A stretch of 15,534 nt of DNA from Bondarzewia mesenterica (Eukaryota; Basidiomycota; Agaricomycetes; Russulales; Bondarzewiaceae). Positions within the stretch are counted from its first letter, which is position 1, and every line of letters begins with the position of its first letter. The stretch lies in NCBI GenBank assembly GCA_004802705.1, contig SGPL01000686.1, positions 1-15,534 on the forward strand. Direction: 5' to 3'. Below, in pieces: positions 7,691-15,534 of the stretch. Made by a program: the position numbers and the translations under genes. Under the pieces are notes generated by a model, which was given only the letters and a program-made list of their open reading frames with translations, was not told the DNA's origin and made no database searches.

Positions 7691-10079
7691 TTCATTCCAT
7701 GTTTTGTCCTATTATGCCCCACAGGCTGACAAATACAACTTCTCATCCTAGAGATACCAGTGTGTCACCTCTCATTTTTACAGCCACTGAGCTTAGTGCT
7801 TCCCTCCTCTGCTAAGGTGGAACTCACACTCTTTATCCCCTCACTGGGCTCCTCTATGCCACTAGTCTATTAGATCAGCCTGAGATCTCTCTATTGCTTC
7901 CTCTAGTGCATCTTTTATCATAGCATAGGCTTTTTTGGCCTATCAGCCTACATAGTATGTCTTGGCTGCCACTACCACAATATCAGCAAATGCATCTCTT
8001 CACCCCTCTGATATGTAGTTACCCCAGCATATTGCCACTGCATTAAGCAAGGCCACCTCATTAATTTAGCAGGCCTCACTATCTGCTCTGACTAGCAGTG
8101 CCCAAATAGATATCCTAGCCCATCTCATAACTCCTGCCATAAATGCTCAGGTTGCAAAAGGCTAGATCACAGTACTCAGGCATATCTTCACATGTAGAAG
8201 AACTAACCTGGTCACTCCCTTACACACAGAAGTATGGCACTGTCTTCTACAGCAGATGAAACTCCTTATCAAATATCCCCTCCTCTATCTCTATATTAGA
8301 TCTAGTTTTGATGCAGGCATTCAGCCCATTAGTAGCACATTCACACTATTTAATAATTTTAATACCCCTGAACATAAGTTGGCCTTCAGTGAAATTATCT
8401 ATAAAGAAATCAGCAGAGGATGCTACCTCAGCTCCTTATCAAAATATGAAATTAAAACCCTTATCGAGTCTTTTTAGTTATCCCCTATCTCTATGATCTC
8501 CAAATTAAAGAAGCTAAGGAAGTTCGACTTAGTCTAAAACCTCTCTCATCTCAGGGACTCTGCCTGAGATATCATCTTCATCAACTCCTACATCAACTCC
8601 AATCTATATTTCTGCACTTGGGGCATATTCTTTATCATCTCCTTTCTTATCTGACACTTGCCTTCAGATTTACAAGCTGCTGTTCATGATGTCTCAGAGG
8701 CCTACTGCTTTATCTCGATTCTTCTATCTCAGTGGCCTAGTCTCATCGTCCACCTTGAGAGGGATGACTCCTTTGCTATCGACACCTGCAACTACTTTAA
8801 CTTATCCTCTAGTGTCAGCCTATATGATAAAACAGGCGACATGAGCACAGACATTTTCCACTGTAGTGGCATCAGCCCTATCTTCAAATGAATCAATGAC
8901 CATATATTTTTCCACCTCTTCAAATAGTATCTTCTTGAGTATAACTTTTTGTGCTAACACTAAGCACAAGACATTTTAGCCAATAGAGGATAGAAGCAAG
9001 ATGACAGCCACCTGTGGTTTTGAGGTGTAGATTTTCCTGATAGCTGTTGCACTGAGTTTGATGAGGATGCCTCCACTATCCTTTAAGATTTTTTTTTCTT
9101 CTTTCCTATGCTCAGACAATGATGCCTTTTTCACCTATAACATTGCTAACATTAATTAAATCTCTGACTAACTCGACTTTGTCTAGGAGGCCTTTAAAGA
9201 TGTCCCATTCTGCTCATTTCCTACTTATATTAGGTTTTAATAAGACAACTCATCCTGCACAATATCTCTTCCTTAATACAAGAAGGAGAAATACCTCCAA
9301 ATCATCACCACCTGATAGAAAAAGTGCACGCATACATTGGAGGAGCTTTAAGCACTCTATAATAAGCTACTGCATACCTCTCTAGTTCTCTCTACTAGCC
9401 ATACTTATCTTACAGAGCTTGAAGTCATGCTTAGTCTTTTTCATGATCATCTTTCCATGCTATGTTCCCCTCCTTGAGATACTCATGTAGACTTCAACTA
9501 GTGGATGAAGCACCTTTTTGCTCCCTCCTTACAACACGTCCTCCTAAGTTCCATTGAGCTACACAATTTTAATGCTTTCTCAGATGTCAGTTGAGGCCAT
9601 AATATCATTATCACAATTGGAGATCGCTGGCAGGCTTGGTAACTTCTCTCTAACTAGGCTTGAAATAGTAGAGATATTGGGTGGGCAAAAGCCCTCAGAC
9701 TCAAGCTCCTCACTTGATCTTTTTTATAATTGTGCTCAGATCTAGCATTAGGCTCTTTAGTGATAACTCAGGTATTGTCGAGGGCTGATAATATAGTTAT
9801 AGCTAAAACTAGCAGATAAACTACATTTTTAGATATATCCTCTAGTTTTGTGAATAGTGTGGGTGTGAGATCTATACCTATTATATTTCTTCAGCCTTCA
9901 ATCCTGTGGACAGCCCCTCTAAAGGCCTCTATTCTCTCCTTAGCAAGCTCTTTCCTCCTCTCATTCTCTTTACTGATATTACAGACTTCCTCATTGACTT
10001 CAATGCACTTTCTAGTGTAAGAGAATCTCCTCACTCCCTCCCTCTTCCCTCTCTCAGAGAGGCATCACATCATGAGTGA
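7690..10079 (+). pseudogene. Reverse transcriptase / RNase H of the tyrosine-recombinase retrotransposon
   Basis: The N-terminal about 200 codons are Ala/Ser/Leu-rich and weakly conserved. The RT core starts at SSFDAGIQPI (8296-8325), then FDLV*NLSHLRDS, AAVHDVSEAY (about 8674, first catalytic Asp kept) and, at about 8890, K*INDHIFF, where the expected VDD active site has become IND and the preceding Trp is a stop. A frameshift at the T-run near 9090 moves the frame; AFFTYNIANI, THTLEEL and TYLTELEVML follow, matching the RT connection region. RNase H has GDRWQAW (9619), RDIGWAKA and, after another shift near 9700-9750, SDNSGIVEG (9759-9785) and NPVDSPSKGLY (9900-9932), the NPADGPSRG-type motif typical of these elements. 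It ends in a TGA at 10077, which may itself be a mutated Arg. The enzyme would copy element RNA to DNA; this copy cannot. Confidence 0.85.
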
Positions 10080-10430
10080 AGCTCCCTCACTTGCCAGTGA
10101 GTCCTGCAATGTCAAGATGAAAAGCTCTATGCCTGCATCTATTTTACTTAATGTTAATCTACAATAGAATATCATCTTGTGTGCATTTTTTTCCTTTTTT
10201 TTTTTTGCTACCTCATCAGTACATTGCATGTCCCTACTCTAATCTCTCCCCCCTACTAATTGCTAACTCCATTGCTTTCTAAACAGCTGCCCATCCTCCT
10301 TCCTCCAAGCTCTCTTAACTTTACCTCTCTCACCTCACCCTAAATGCTTTCTTGTTATATCCATACTGCTTATATCATGAGCACTTATACCCCTAACATC
10401 CCTTTTATCCCCTTTGCTCAGCTTTAGACT
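10080..10430 (+). other. Junction between the RT and recombinase genes
   Basis: This is 350 bases, pyrimidine-rich, with a T-run at 10187-10206. It probably contains the low-complexity tail of the RT gene and the poorly conserved N-terminus of the recombinase, but I cannot place either boundary. Confidence 0.35.
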
Positions 10431-11462
10431 ACTATAACTAAGACACCTACCTCTCCAATATTGATATCTCCTGTGTCTTCAATGTGCTCTCATGCACCTA
10501 GGCTAAGAGCATGAATGAGACCTACAGCTCAGACCTCTTTATGTTCTATATTTTCTGTAATATCTGTAGTGTTTCAGAAGCTCAGTTTGCCCCTGTGCTG
10601 ATAACACTCATATCCTCATCTGCTGTAGCACTTGCTAGCTCCTACTTTAGCTCTATCATCAACAACTATATTTATAGGGTTTGTGCCTAGCATATCCTCT
10701 ACGGTGCATCCTAGATAATTAATGATGATGAACTTTGAGCTATTATTAAAGCTGCTAAAAACCTCGCTCCCTTATCATCTTGACACAAAAAGTAACTTCT
10801 ATATACCCTCACTATCATCATCTTCATCTGATCTAAGCTAGACTTCGATGACCTTTTAGATACAGCTATTTTTGTATGTCTCACCACTACCTTCTATGTA
10901 GTAGTGTGCTTAGGTGAGTTCACTGTCTAGCATCTTAACACCTTTAATCCCACTGCTCATATCAAGCCCTCTGATGTCCATATTAAGCATAGCAGAAACT
11001 TCCTTCAGACTATCATCTTTTTCTTCTTGAGGATTAAATCTACCCACAATAGTGAAGACATCTCGTGAGCAAGATAATATGATCCTTTTAACCTAGAAGC
11101 AGCCTACTAATATCACCTCAACATCAACTGCTCCCCCCTAGATAGTCACCTTTTCATCTATCAGCACAATGGCTCACACTAGCCTTTCATTAAGATGTGT
11201 TTTCTATAGTGCATCTCCAAAGCCTCATGTGATGCTAGACTGGACCCTCTTTAAGGCTGTGTATAGTGTACATATTGGTGCTACCTTGGAGTATCTCCTA
11301 TGAGGAGTTTCCTTCAATGTGATAAAATACAAGGGCAGGTGGGCATCTGATGCCTTCACACTTTATCTAAGCAAGCATGCACAGATCTTTACACCTTATA
11401 TTTAGGTGAAGCCAGAGCTTTACTCCATTTTTATATGCTACATCATGCCTCTCATCCATTAG
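10430..11462 (+). pseudogene. Tyrosine recombinase of the retrotransposon
   Basis: The SAM-like N-domain is visible as SMNETYSSDLFMFYIFC (10508-10558), ASSYFSSIINNYIYRV and AWHILYG with its Trp intact but a stop just before it. The catalytic domain has TTTFYVVVCLGEFTV (about 10886-10930), where the first catalytic Arg is now Cys (tgc, 10907). A frameshift around 11250 precedes the HxxR box, now Y-S-V-H (11262-11273), so both His and Arg are replaced. IGATLEYLL, KGRWASDAF (Trp box kept, 11340) and SKHAQIFTPYI with the nucleophile Tyr (11397-11399) follow. The end ICYIMPLIH and TAG 11460-11462 match the family terminus (MPPVR-like). The enzyme would integrate circular element DNA by strand exchange. 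All the lost residues are explained by C-to-T or G-to-A changes. Confidence 0.85.
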
Positions 11463-12309
11463 GGTATAGCATCTCCTCCTTCTTCTTGGGTTTTCACTAA
11501 AGCTCACCAGACACATCATTATTTCTTTTACATGAGTGTCACAGCTCACTTTAATCTAGGGTTTTTCTTTGTTAAGGTCAAAAAGTGTCAGAGCTTTTGC
11601 CCACCCCACACATACCCTGTACACTTTTATTGCTCACTTTATCCTTTTATTCGTGATTCATCACCCTACTCCTTTCTCATTTCTCGCAAATCTCACTATT
11701 AGACTTTTGCTCGCTCATTACCATAGTACATTACTTTTCTCTCACCTCACAATATATTATCTCATTACCTGCTATCACGTATGATAAATGCCCCATAAAG
11801 ACTGTAGCTGTGTCTTTGCTCATTTTTTTTTCCAACTTGCTCAATCTATTGTCTTTTTGTCTATTTATCCATATAGTTTCCAGTTAACCTTAAATGCAGC
11901 TTTTAAGCTAATTTTTAATATGTGAGTAAGCTATTAGCTAAATTGGCAAGTGTTAGAGCTTTAAAATATAGTAGTTGAGCTTAACAATTATTATTAACTC
12001 ACAATATTAATACACTAATTACAATTGAGCATAAGCATAACTAACTAAAGCTTATTGTATGGTTAATATTGATCAGTGTAGTCATTACTAAATTTTGCAT
12101 TTATTGACTAAGTCAAAGTAATTATTAATCAAAAATCTTTAGATTTTAGCTCTTTTCATCAAGACCTTTTTGATGATGTATATTATGTATAAAGTTAATG
12201 CATGAAAAAAAAATAATAGTCAATAATATCAAGCAGTTGTGAAATTTTGTTATAAATCAGGTTGAGGACTATATATAAAGTTATGTAGGATATAAATTAT
12301 AAGCTGAAG
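11463..12309. other. 3' spacer of the recombinase element and AT-rich DNA
   Basis: After the recombinase stop comes a pyrimidine-rich stretch (to about 11800) with a few surviving CpGs and a 71-codon frame at 11569-11784 of Leu/His/Thr/Phe-rich, unlikely protein. The right-hand repeats of the element should lie here, but none could be matched by eye. From about 11880 to 12300 the DNA is strongly AT-rich with no recognised feature. Confidence 0.35.
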
Positions 12310-12420
12310 TAATATAGTAGTTAAGAGTAATGAGGTAATATTTTAAAGAAGTGAAATGCAAGAGGTTTTAGATTCAAACCTAACAAATGATAAAAAAGGG
12401 TAAGAGATAAAGGATAAGTA
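12310..12420 (+). ncRNA. tRNA-derived SINE-like module
   Basis: TAATATAGTAG (12310-12320) followed by TTAAGAG matches a tRNA A-box/D-loop (TAGTATAGTGGTTAAGAG type) if two Gs have become A. GATTCAAACCT (12371-12381) is a B box (GGTTCAAACCT) with one G to A, and its arms TTAGA/CCTAA pair in a T-stem-like hairpin (12368-12383). The 61-nt spacing suits a long-variable-arm tRNA (Leu/Ser class) or a SINE. An A-rich, simple tail follows. No complete cloverleaf was found. It is likely a decayed SINE head. Confidence 0.35.
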
Positions 12421-12648
12421 AAGTAAAAAGTAAAAATTAATTTTACTCTTACATTAATAATAAATTAAGCTTATTTAATAGTAATTTATTGCATAACTAT
12501 TTATTGCTCATTTGTTGCTTATTTAACTACAATTCAAAAGTAGAGATAAGTTAAAACAGAGAAGCTGTTATTAGCTGTTATTACATCTTATAATATCTTA
12601 TTTACAAATGAGGTTTTTACAGATGCAGCTAGCTTTCAATTATGATGG

Positions 12649-12762
12649 GTAAGTAATACCTTTTTCCTGCCAAATTACAAGAAGTCACAACTTAATCACA
12701 ACACATACTTATACACATATATAAGCACTTAAGCACTAACCTCCAGTATCTATTTATTATAG
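12649..12762 (+). other. Probable spliceosomal intron (114 nt)
   Basis: The donor is GTAAGTAA at 12649, a CACTAAC branch-like site lies at 12734-12740 and the acceptor is TTATTATAG ending at 12762. An alternative acceptor CAG at 12746 would put the next exon out of frame with its downstream part. Confidence 0.4.
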
Positions 12763-12860
12763 CTCTACAATTATCTACTCAGATACAACAGCATCAATGA
12801 AGAGAAGGATACAAAGAGAATAAAGAAAGAGGAGGACAGGAATAAGTTGGATAGTTTGAA

Positions 12861-12933
12861 GTAAGTATCTATCCTTATTTTAATTTAGCCTCATCTATTT
12901 TTACTAACCTCTATCTGCTCTGTTAAACTGTAG
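12861..12933 (+). other. Probable spliceosomal intron (73 nt)
   Basis: The donor is GTAAGTAT at 12861, TACTAAC (12902-12908) is a perfect branch-point consensus and the acceptor is ACTGTAG ending at 12933. A length of 73 nt and 25 nt from branch to acceptor are typical of fungal introns. Splicing joins ttg aa / a cat in frame. Confidence 0.6.
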
Positions 12934-12986
12934 ACATAGACATTAGAGCTCTGAGCTCAAGCCCACTACCCTCATCACTTCATTAC

Positions 12987-13390
12987 AATGGAACTACAAT
13001 TTCATCCACCTCAACTCCACATCTCTGCATTGGCATTTACTGCTCCTTTCTCATTAGTTTAACAAATGGAATTTTATGCTCAGTGCATTGGTGTTCACTG
13101 CTCCCTGCCTCATTACTTTAACATAATAAGAGCTCTATCATGCTAGTGTTTTTTACTTCTCATCTTATTGTTCTGAGTAATAGGGCTCTGTGCTTAATTC
13201 CTTGGCATTTATTATTTATTTTTCTATTATTTTAATGTTTACTGCTCCTTATTTTATCATTCTAATGTTATAGGGCTCTACATTCAATACTCTAGCATTT
13301 ATTGCTCCCTAATTTATCACTCTGATGTAATGAGGCTCTATGATGATATTCACCACTCCCTACCCTACCATGATAAAGCAATGAGGTCAC
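12987..13390 (+). repeat. Degenerate tandem repeat, about 60-bp unit, about six copies
   Basis: The unit has the form aatgaggctct...ttggcatttactgctccct...cattactttaatgt. Unit starts can be placed at 12987, 13065, 13125, 13179, 13269, 13329 and 13380, giving spacings of 78, 60, 54, 90, 60 and 51. The 90-bp unit contains an inner partial duplication (two copies of the tttactgctcc-like segment). All spacings are multiples of three, so the array could have been translated without loss of frame as peptides of about 20 residues. It directly follows the spliced gene relic and may be the repeat domain of that gene. Confidence 0.7.
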
Positions 13391-13851
13391 ATTCTCACCT
13401 ATTTATCCTATATTATATGTAATATTTACTTATATTGCTTATACCTACAGTAGATGAGCCTCATGATTAGATGAATGTAGATAATGCAAAATGGCATATT
13501 ATAACTTATTAATAACTTATCTTCAACTCAGGAATGCATGCCATACATCAATGGCACATAGCACCTCTCTCATAATCTCAAATTTACTTATTTTTTGTTC
13601 ATCTTCTTTACTTCAATAAATACACCATAATATAAATGGCTTTGCTTTTTAATAATTTGACACATTTAGAGTACTTTCAGAAAGAAAAAAATACCTTTTT
13701 ACTAAGTTGTAGATTTAAAATCAAATTAAAATATATGTGTATGTATTTATACATACTTGTGCTTAGTTTTTAAGTTTATCACTATTTCTTAAGATAACAA
13801 GTCAATTAAAGTAGCTCTAAGTTAGGTAAGAAAATGTGCTCTTTTACTAAT
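13391..13851. other. AT-rich stretch without recognised features
   Basis: No frame with a recognised motif was seen on either strand. The N-terminal RT half of the element downstream would be expected here but is not recognisable; it is either deleted or decayed. Confidence 0.4.
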
Positions 13852-15119
13852 GCTGTTGCTAGCTTTTTTGAGTGTAGCTATGATCACGCTAATGCATGGC
13901 ACTTAATCAAAAGTTTAAGTGTACTGTGATATATTTTTAAGGGTTAAGATTTTAGCTTTAACTTTATTTATATTAGGTTTCTGTAGAGCTTCTCTGCTTA
14001 TACCATCTGATATATTGATCGCAAGCTTGCTTATCTTTTGTAGAAGGTTGAATTTTCTATTGCTAAATATTATAATTATTGCTGCTCGATAAAAGAGTTT
14101 CTTAGCTTGTATGACTCACTTTCTCATATTACCTTTGTATATCCACATGATCATGCCTATCTTATCTCTCTTTTGACTTTTCTTACCTCCTTTAGCTCAT
14201 GGTCTTTCTCTTTTATTTTGCCTTATTATCTGCTTCGATCTATATAGTCTGACCTTTATTGATAGCTCAACCTCCATCACCAAAGCTTAATTTATAGTCT
14301 CTCATGCTGCATGCTGCACTATGGAATTTTATCATCTGAATTAATGCTTTGATGGATTAAGATATTAGCCTTATATAGAAATCTCATCAGTTCACATCTT
14401 AGTATTAGAAGAAAGGATGAAATTATGCACATGATGTTGAAATTATAGAAAGATGCTAAAAGGGCAGAGATTAAACAAGTAAAAAGTAACAATATTTGTC
14501 TTATATAAGTACCAATAAGTAAATAAATAAGGTTCAAATGGCTGAGAAAATAGAGATAAAGTTATGACCATCTAATATTATATAAGCTTGCAAACTCTGA
14601 ACTTCGTGTGAGCCCTTTGAAGCTCAAATAATTTCAACACCTGGCTATGGCATTAGTTCAGGTAAAGCTATTGCTATTAGGCTCATAATTATTCTATTAG
14701 GCTAAGTTGGTATTTATGATGCTTGCATTTTAGTGTGCAATAATAATATGGGTGTGATTAATGCTTTCAAGAAGGGTCGCAGCCAGAATTAGATGATTAA
14801 TCAGTACATCAAAAAAGGGCACATTTATTTACTTGTTAAGAGAGGGTCACTGCATTGCACGGTATAAATGATTCTCACATCTTTTTAACATCATATTAAA
14901 ACTTCATCAAAGCCTTAAATAAATTGAGATTAAAGCTGATCTTTTATTTAAAGAGTGCAATCATCAGCAAGCATTCAGCAGCCTCTTACTAGTCAGATTA
15001 GTAAGATAAAGAGCAATTATTTATGAGATGAAAGCAAGGTAGCAGCTAACTTAGCTAATGCTAAACTAGATGAGTATATAAAGGTCATTCAAAATAAACT
15101 TAAAAAAAGGAGAATCTAA
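13852..15119 (+). pseudogene. Second tyrosine-recombinase-type RT/RNase H fragment, distinct from the first
   Basis: A plus-strand frame from about 13852 reads SYDHANAWHLIKSL, then (after a stop) F-I-Y-I-R-F-L-*-S (about 13963-13990), which fits the family motif YIGFLW. IDRKLAYL (14014-14037), IKEFLSLYDSLSHITFVYP (about 14089-14145), HDHAYLISLLTFLTSF (about 14149) and SDLYW (about 14248) then follow the RT connection region in order. After about 300 bases without a match (14330-14640), another frame gives AIAIRLIIILLG (14667), LVCNNNMGVINAFKKGRS (14730-14783) and INQYIKKGHIYLL. These match RNase H (SDNMGV-GA-KKGRSRN), with the catalytic Asp now Asn. The frame ends in a TAA at 15117. RT domains up to the YVDD box are missing, and no recombinase follows. 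It resembles a different Agaricomycete Ngaro/DIRS-like family from the element at 6585-11462. Confidence 0.65.
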
Positions 15120-15475
15120 AATATACAGAGTTCAGAAATAGATGTTATTTTTTATTATTTTTTTATAAAGCCCTAACTATATAACACTCATAAATAGATA
15201 GTGCAACCTTTAGCATTATTTTAATTTAAAATTTATCATGCAAGACTAAGCAATCTATGATTATCAGTGAGGAGTCTAAGAATAGATATTTTATTTAACT
15301 AGATAGCCTCAAATGATTACTGGTGTATGCTTCACTATTTTATTCTCCTGAATATAGCTATTTTAAATGATGACTTGTTATTCTAGTAATATTTAATTTT
15401 TTTGGGGTCTAACTATTTAAGATAATTAGGCAATAAGCCTAGCACTATATCATAATTTGTTAGGCCGAGCCTATT
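15120..15475. other. AT-rich end of the retroelement block
   Basis: No gene is recognised. The last dozen bases before the CAGTGC hexamer (taggccgagcctatt) already contain a CpG, so the true edge of the block could be a little to the left, near 15461. Confidence 0.4.
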
Positions 15476-15532
15476 CAGTGCCTTTTTCTGTCTTAGACGG
15501 TCCAGCCGAACATGCTTTTTGCCCATCTCCAA
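15476..15532 (-). CDS. Partial minus-strand open reading frame, right flank (other half of the interrupted gene?)
   Basis: The last 59 bases regain CpGs (agacgg, ccgaac, caacg). On the minus strand one frame is open from the window edge to the junction and reads LEMGKKHVRLDRLRQKKAL, a basic stretch. The final codons GCA CTG are the same hexamer, in the same frame, as at the left junction (304-309), so joining there continues directly into VEIPSGRR of the left-flank frame. The piece is too short to identify. Continuing instead into the block, the frame meets a stop within about 20 codons. Confidence that this is coding rests mainly on the frame match. Confidence 0.35.
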
Positions 15533-15534
15533 CG

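Larger units (their letters stand above)
6585..11462 (+). mobile_element. Tyrosine-recombinase retrotransposon (Ngaro/DIRS-like), three genes, decayed
   Basis: Three consecutive plus-strand genes (Gag-like, RT/RNase H, tyrosine recombinase) give the order of Ngaro/DIRS-type elements, which integrate with a tyrosine recombinase instead of an integrase and carry split direct or inverted repeats instead of LTRs. Each gene is identified by its own motifs. No integrase or protease is seen. Stops and a few frameshifts interrupt all three, but spacing and length look near complete. Terminal repeats were not located, so the true ends lie somewhat outside the given limits. I prefer the Ngaro type because such elements are known from basidiomycetes and no methyltransferase domain is evident. 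Confidence 0.75.
12604..12986 (+). pseudogene. Relic of a spliced gene of unknown function (about three exons, two introns)
   Basis: Two intron-like segments (12649-12762 and 12861-12933) divide an otherwise open frame. The middle exon (12763-12860) is open for 32 codons, is Lys/Glu-rich and helical (NEEKDTKRIKKEEDRNKLD), and begins LYNYLLRYNSI. The upstream exon reads NEVFTDAASFQL then a TGA where Arg would fit. The downstream exon continues KHRH, a TAG (probably Trp) and SSELKPTTLITSL, then runs into the tandem repeat. I do not recognise the protein. It may be an upstream gene of the second retroelement or a captured host gene. The start and limits are uncertain. Confidence 0.35.
310..15475. 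mobile_element. Block of nested, CpG-depleted retroelement remains
   Basis: This is about 15.2 kb of decayed retroelements between two CpG-containing flanks. CpG is very scarce inside (about six in 6001-7100) while TpG, CpA and TpA are common. All recognised coding remains are on the plus strand: Ty3/gypsy pol, a CCHC Gag-like frame, an LTR, a three-gene tyrosine-recombinase retrotransposon and a fragment of another. The outer edges are placed at the CAGTGC hexamers (304-309 and 15476-15481). No terminal inverted repeat is visible across the block, and the first element is already truncated at the left edge. The block therefore arose by several events or is bounded by a rearrangement. Confidence 0.6.

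Noticed and set aside
11569..11784. 71-codon plus-strand frame after the recombinase
   Set aside because: It is rich in Leu, His, Thr and Phe from pyrimidine-rich DNA, with no motif, and lies in the expected 3' region of the element.
12987..13390. CRISPR array
   Set aside because: The units are degenerate, have no constant repeat with unique spacers, and the window is eukaryotic.
14319..14537. 72-codon minus-strand frame that looks membrane-like
   Set aside because: It is hydrophobic because of AT-rich composition and lies within the span of a plus-strand RT/RNase H relic; no family is recognised.

Overview
The window looks like fungal nuclear DNA, most likely from an Agaricomycete (mushroom-forming basidiomycete). 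The evidence is a chromodomain Ty3/gypsy pol of basidiomycete style, tyrosine-recombinase (Ngaro/DIRS-type) retrotransposon proteins of a kind I associate with Agaricomycetes, and short introns with GTAAGT donors and TACTAAC branch sites. Assignments come from my memory of these families; no database search was run.

Layout. Two short outer flanks (about 1-309 and 15476-15534) have ordinary composition with many CpGs, and both carry an open reading frame on the minus strand. Between them lies about 15.2 kb of decayed retroelements, strongly CpG-poor, with all recognised coding on the plus strand. The block holds, in order: (1) a 5'-truncated Ty3/gypsy pol (end of RT, RNase H, integrase, chromodomain; 310-2327); (2) a Gag-like frame with a coiled-coil N-terminus and a damaged CCHC knuckle, unusually placed 3' of pol (2522-3969); (3) an unassigned stretch with one intact 100-codon frame (4342-4644); (4) a 969-bp LTR (4899-5867) with matching 9-bp ends, a TATA box and an array of heat-shock-element-like sites in U3; (5) a three-gene tyrosine-recombinase retrotransposon: Gag-like (6585-7475), RT/RNase H (about 7690-10079) and tyrosine recombinase (about 10430-11462); (6) AT-rich DNA with a tRNA-like/SINE-like module; (7) a relic of a spliced gene running into a degenerate tandem repeat of about 60 bp (12987-13390); (8) a second, different tyrosine-recombinase-type RT/RNase H fragment (13852-15119).

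Decay. Nearly all in-frame stops are TAG or TAA where Gln or Trp is expected, or TGA where Arg is expected. This is C-to-T (G-to-A) change at CpG and CpA, as expected from cytosine methylation/deamination or a RIP-like process. Key catalytic residues of integrase, RT, RNase H and recombinase are lost, so no element here is autonomous.

How the parts relate. The hexamer CAGTGC occurs at both outer junctions. Joining the flanks through one copy keeps a single open minus-strand frame of about 120 codons, suggesting that the whole nest sits inside a host (or older) coding sequence. The most interesting points are the heat-shock-element array in the LTR, the frame-restoring junction hexamers, the pol-then-CCHC order, and the repeat array whose unit spacings are all multiples of three.
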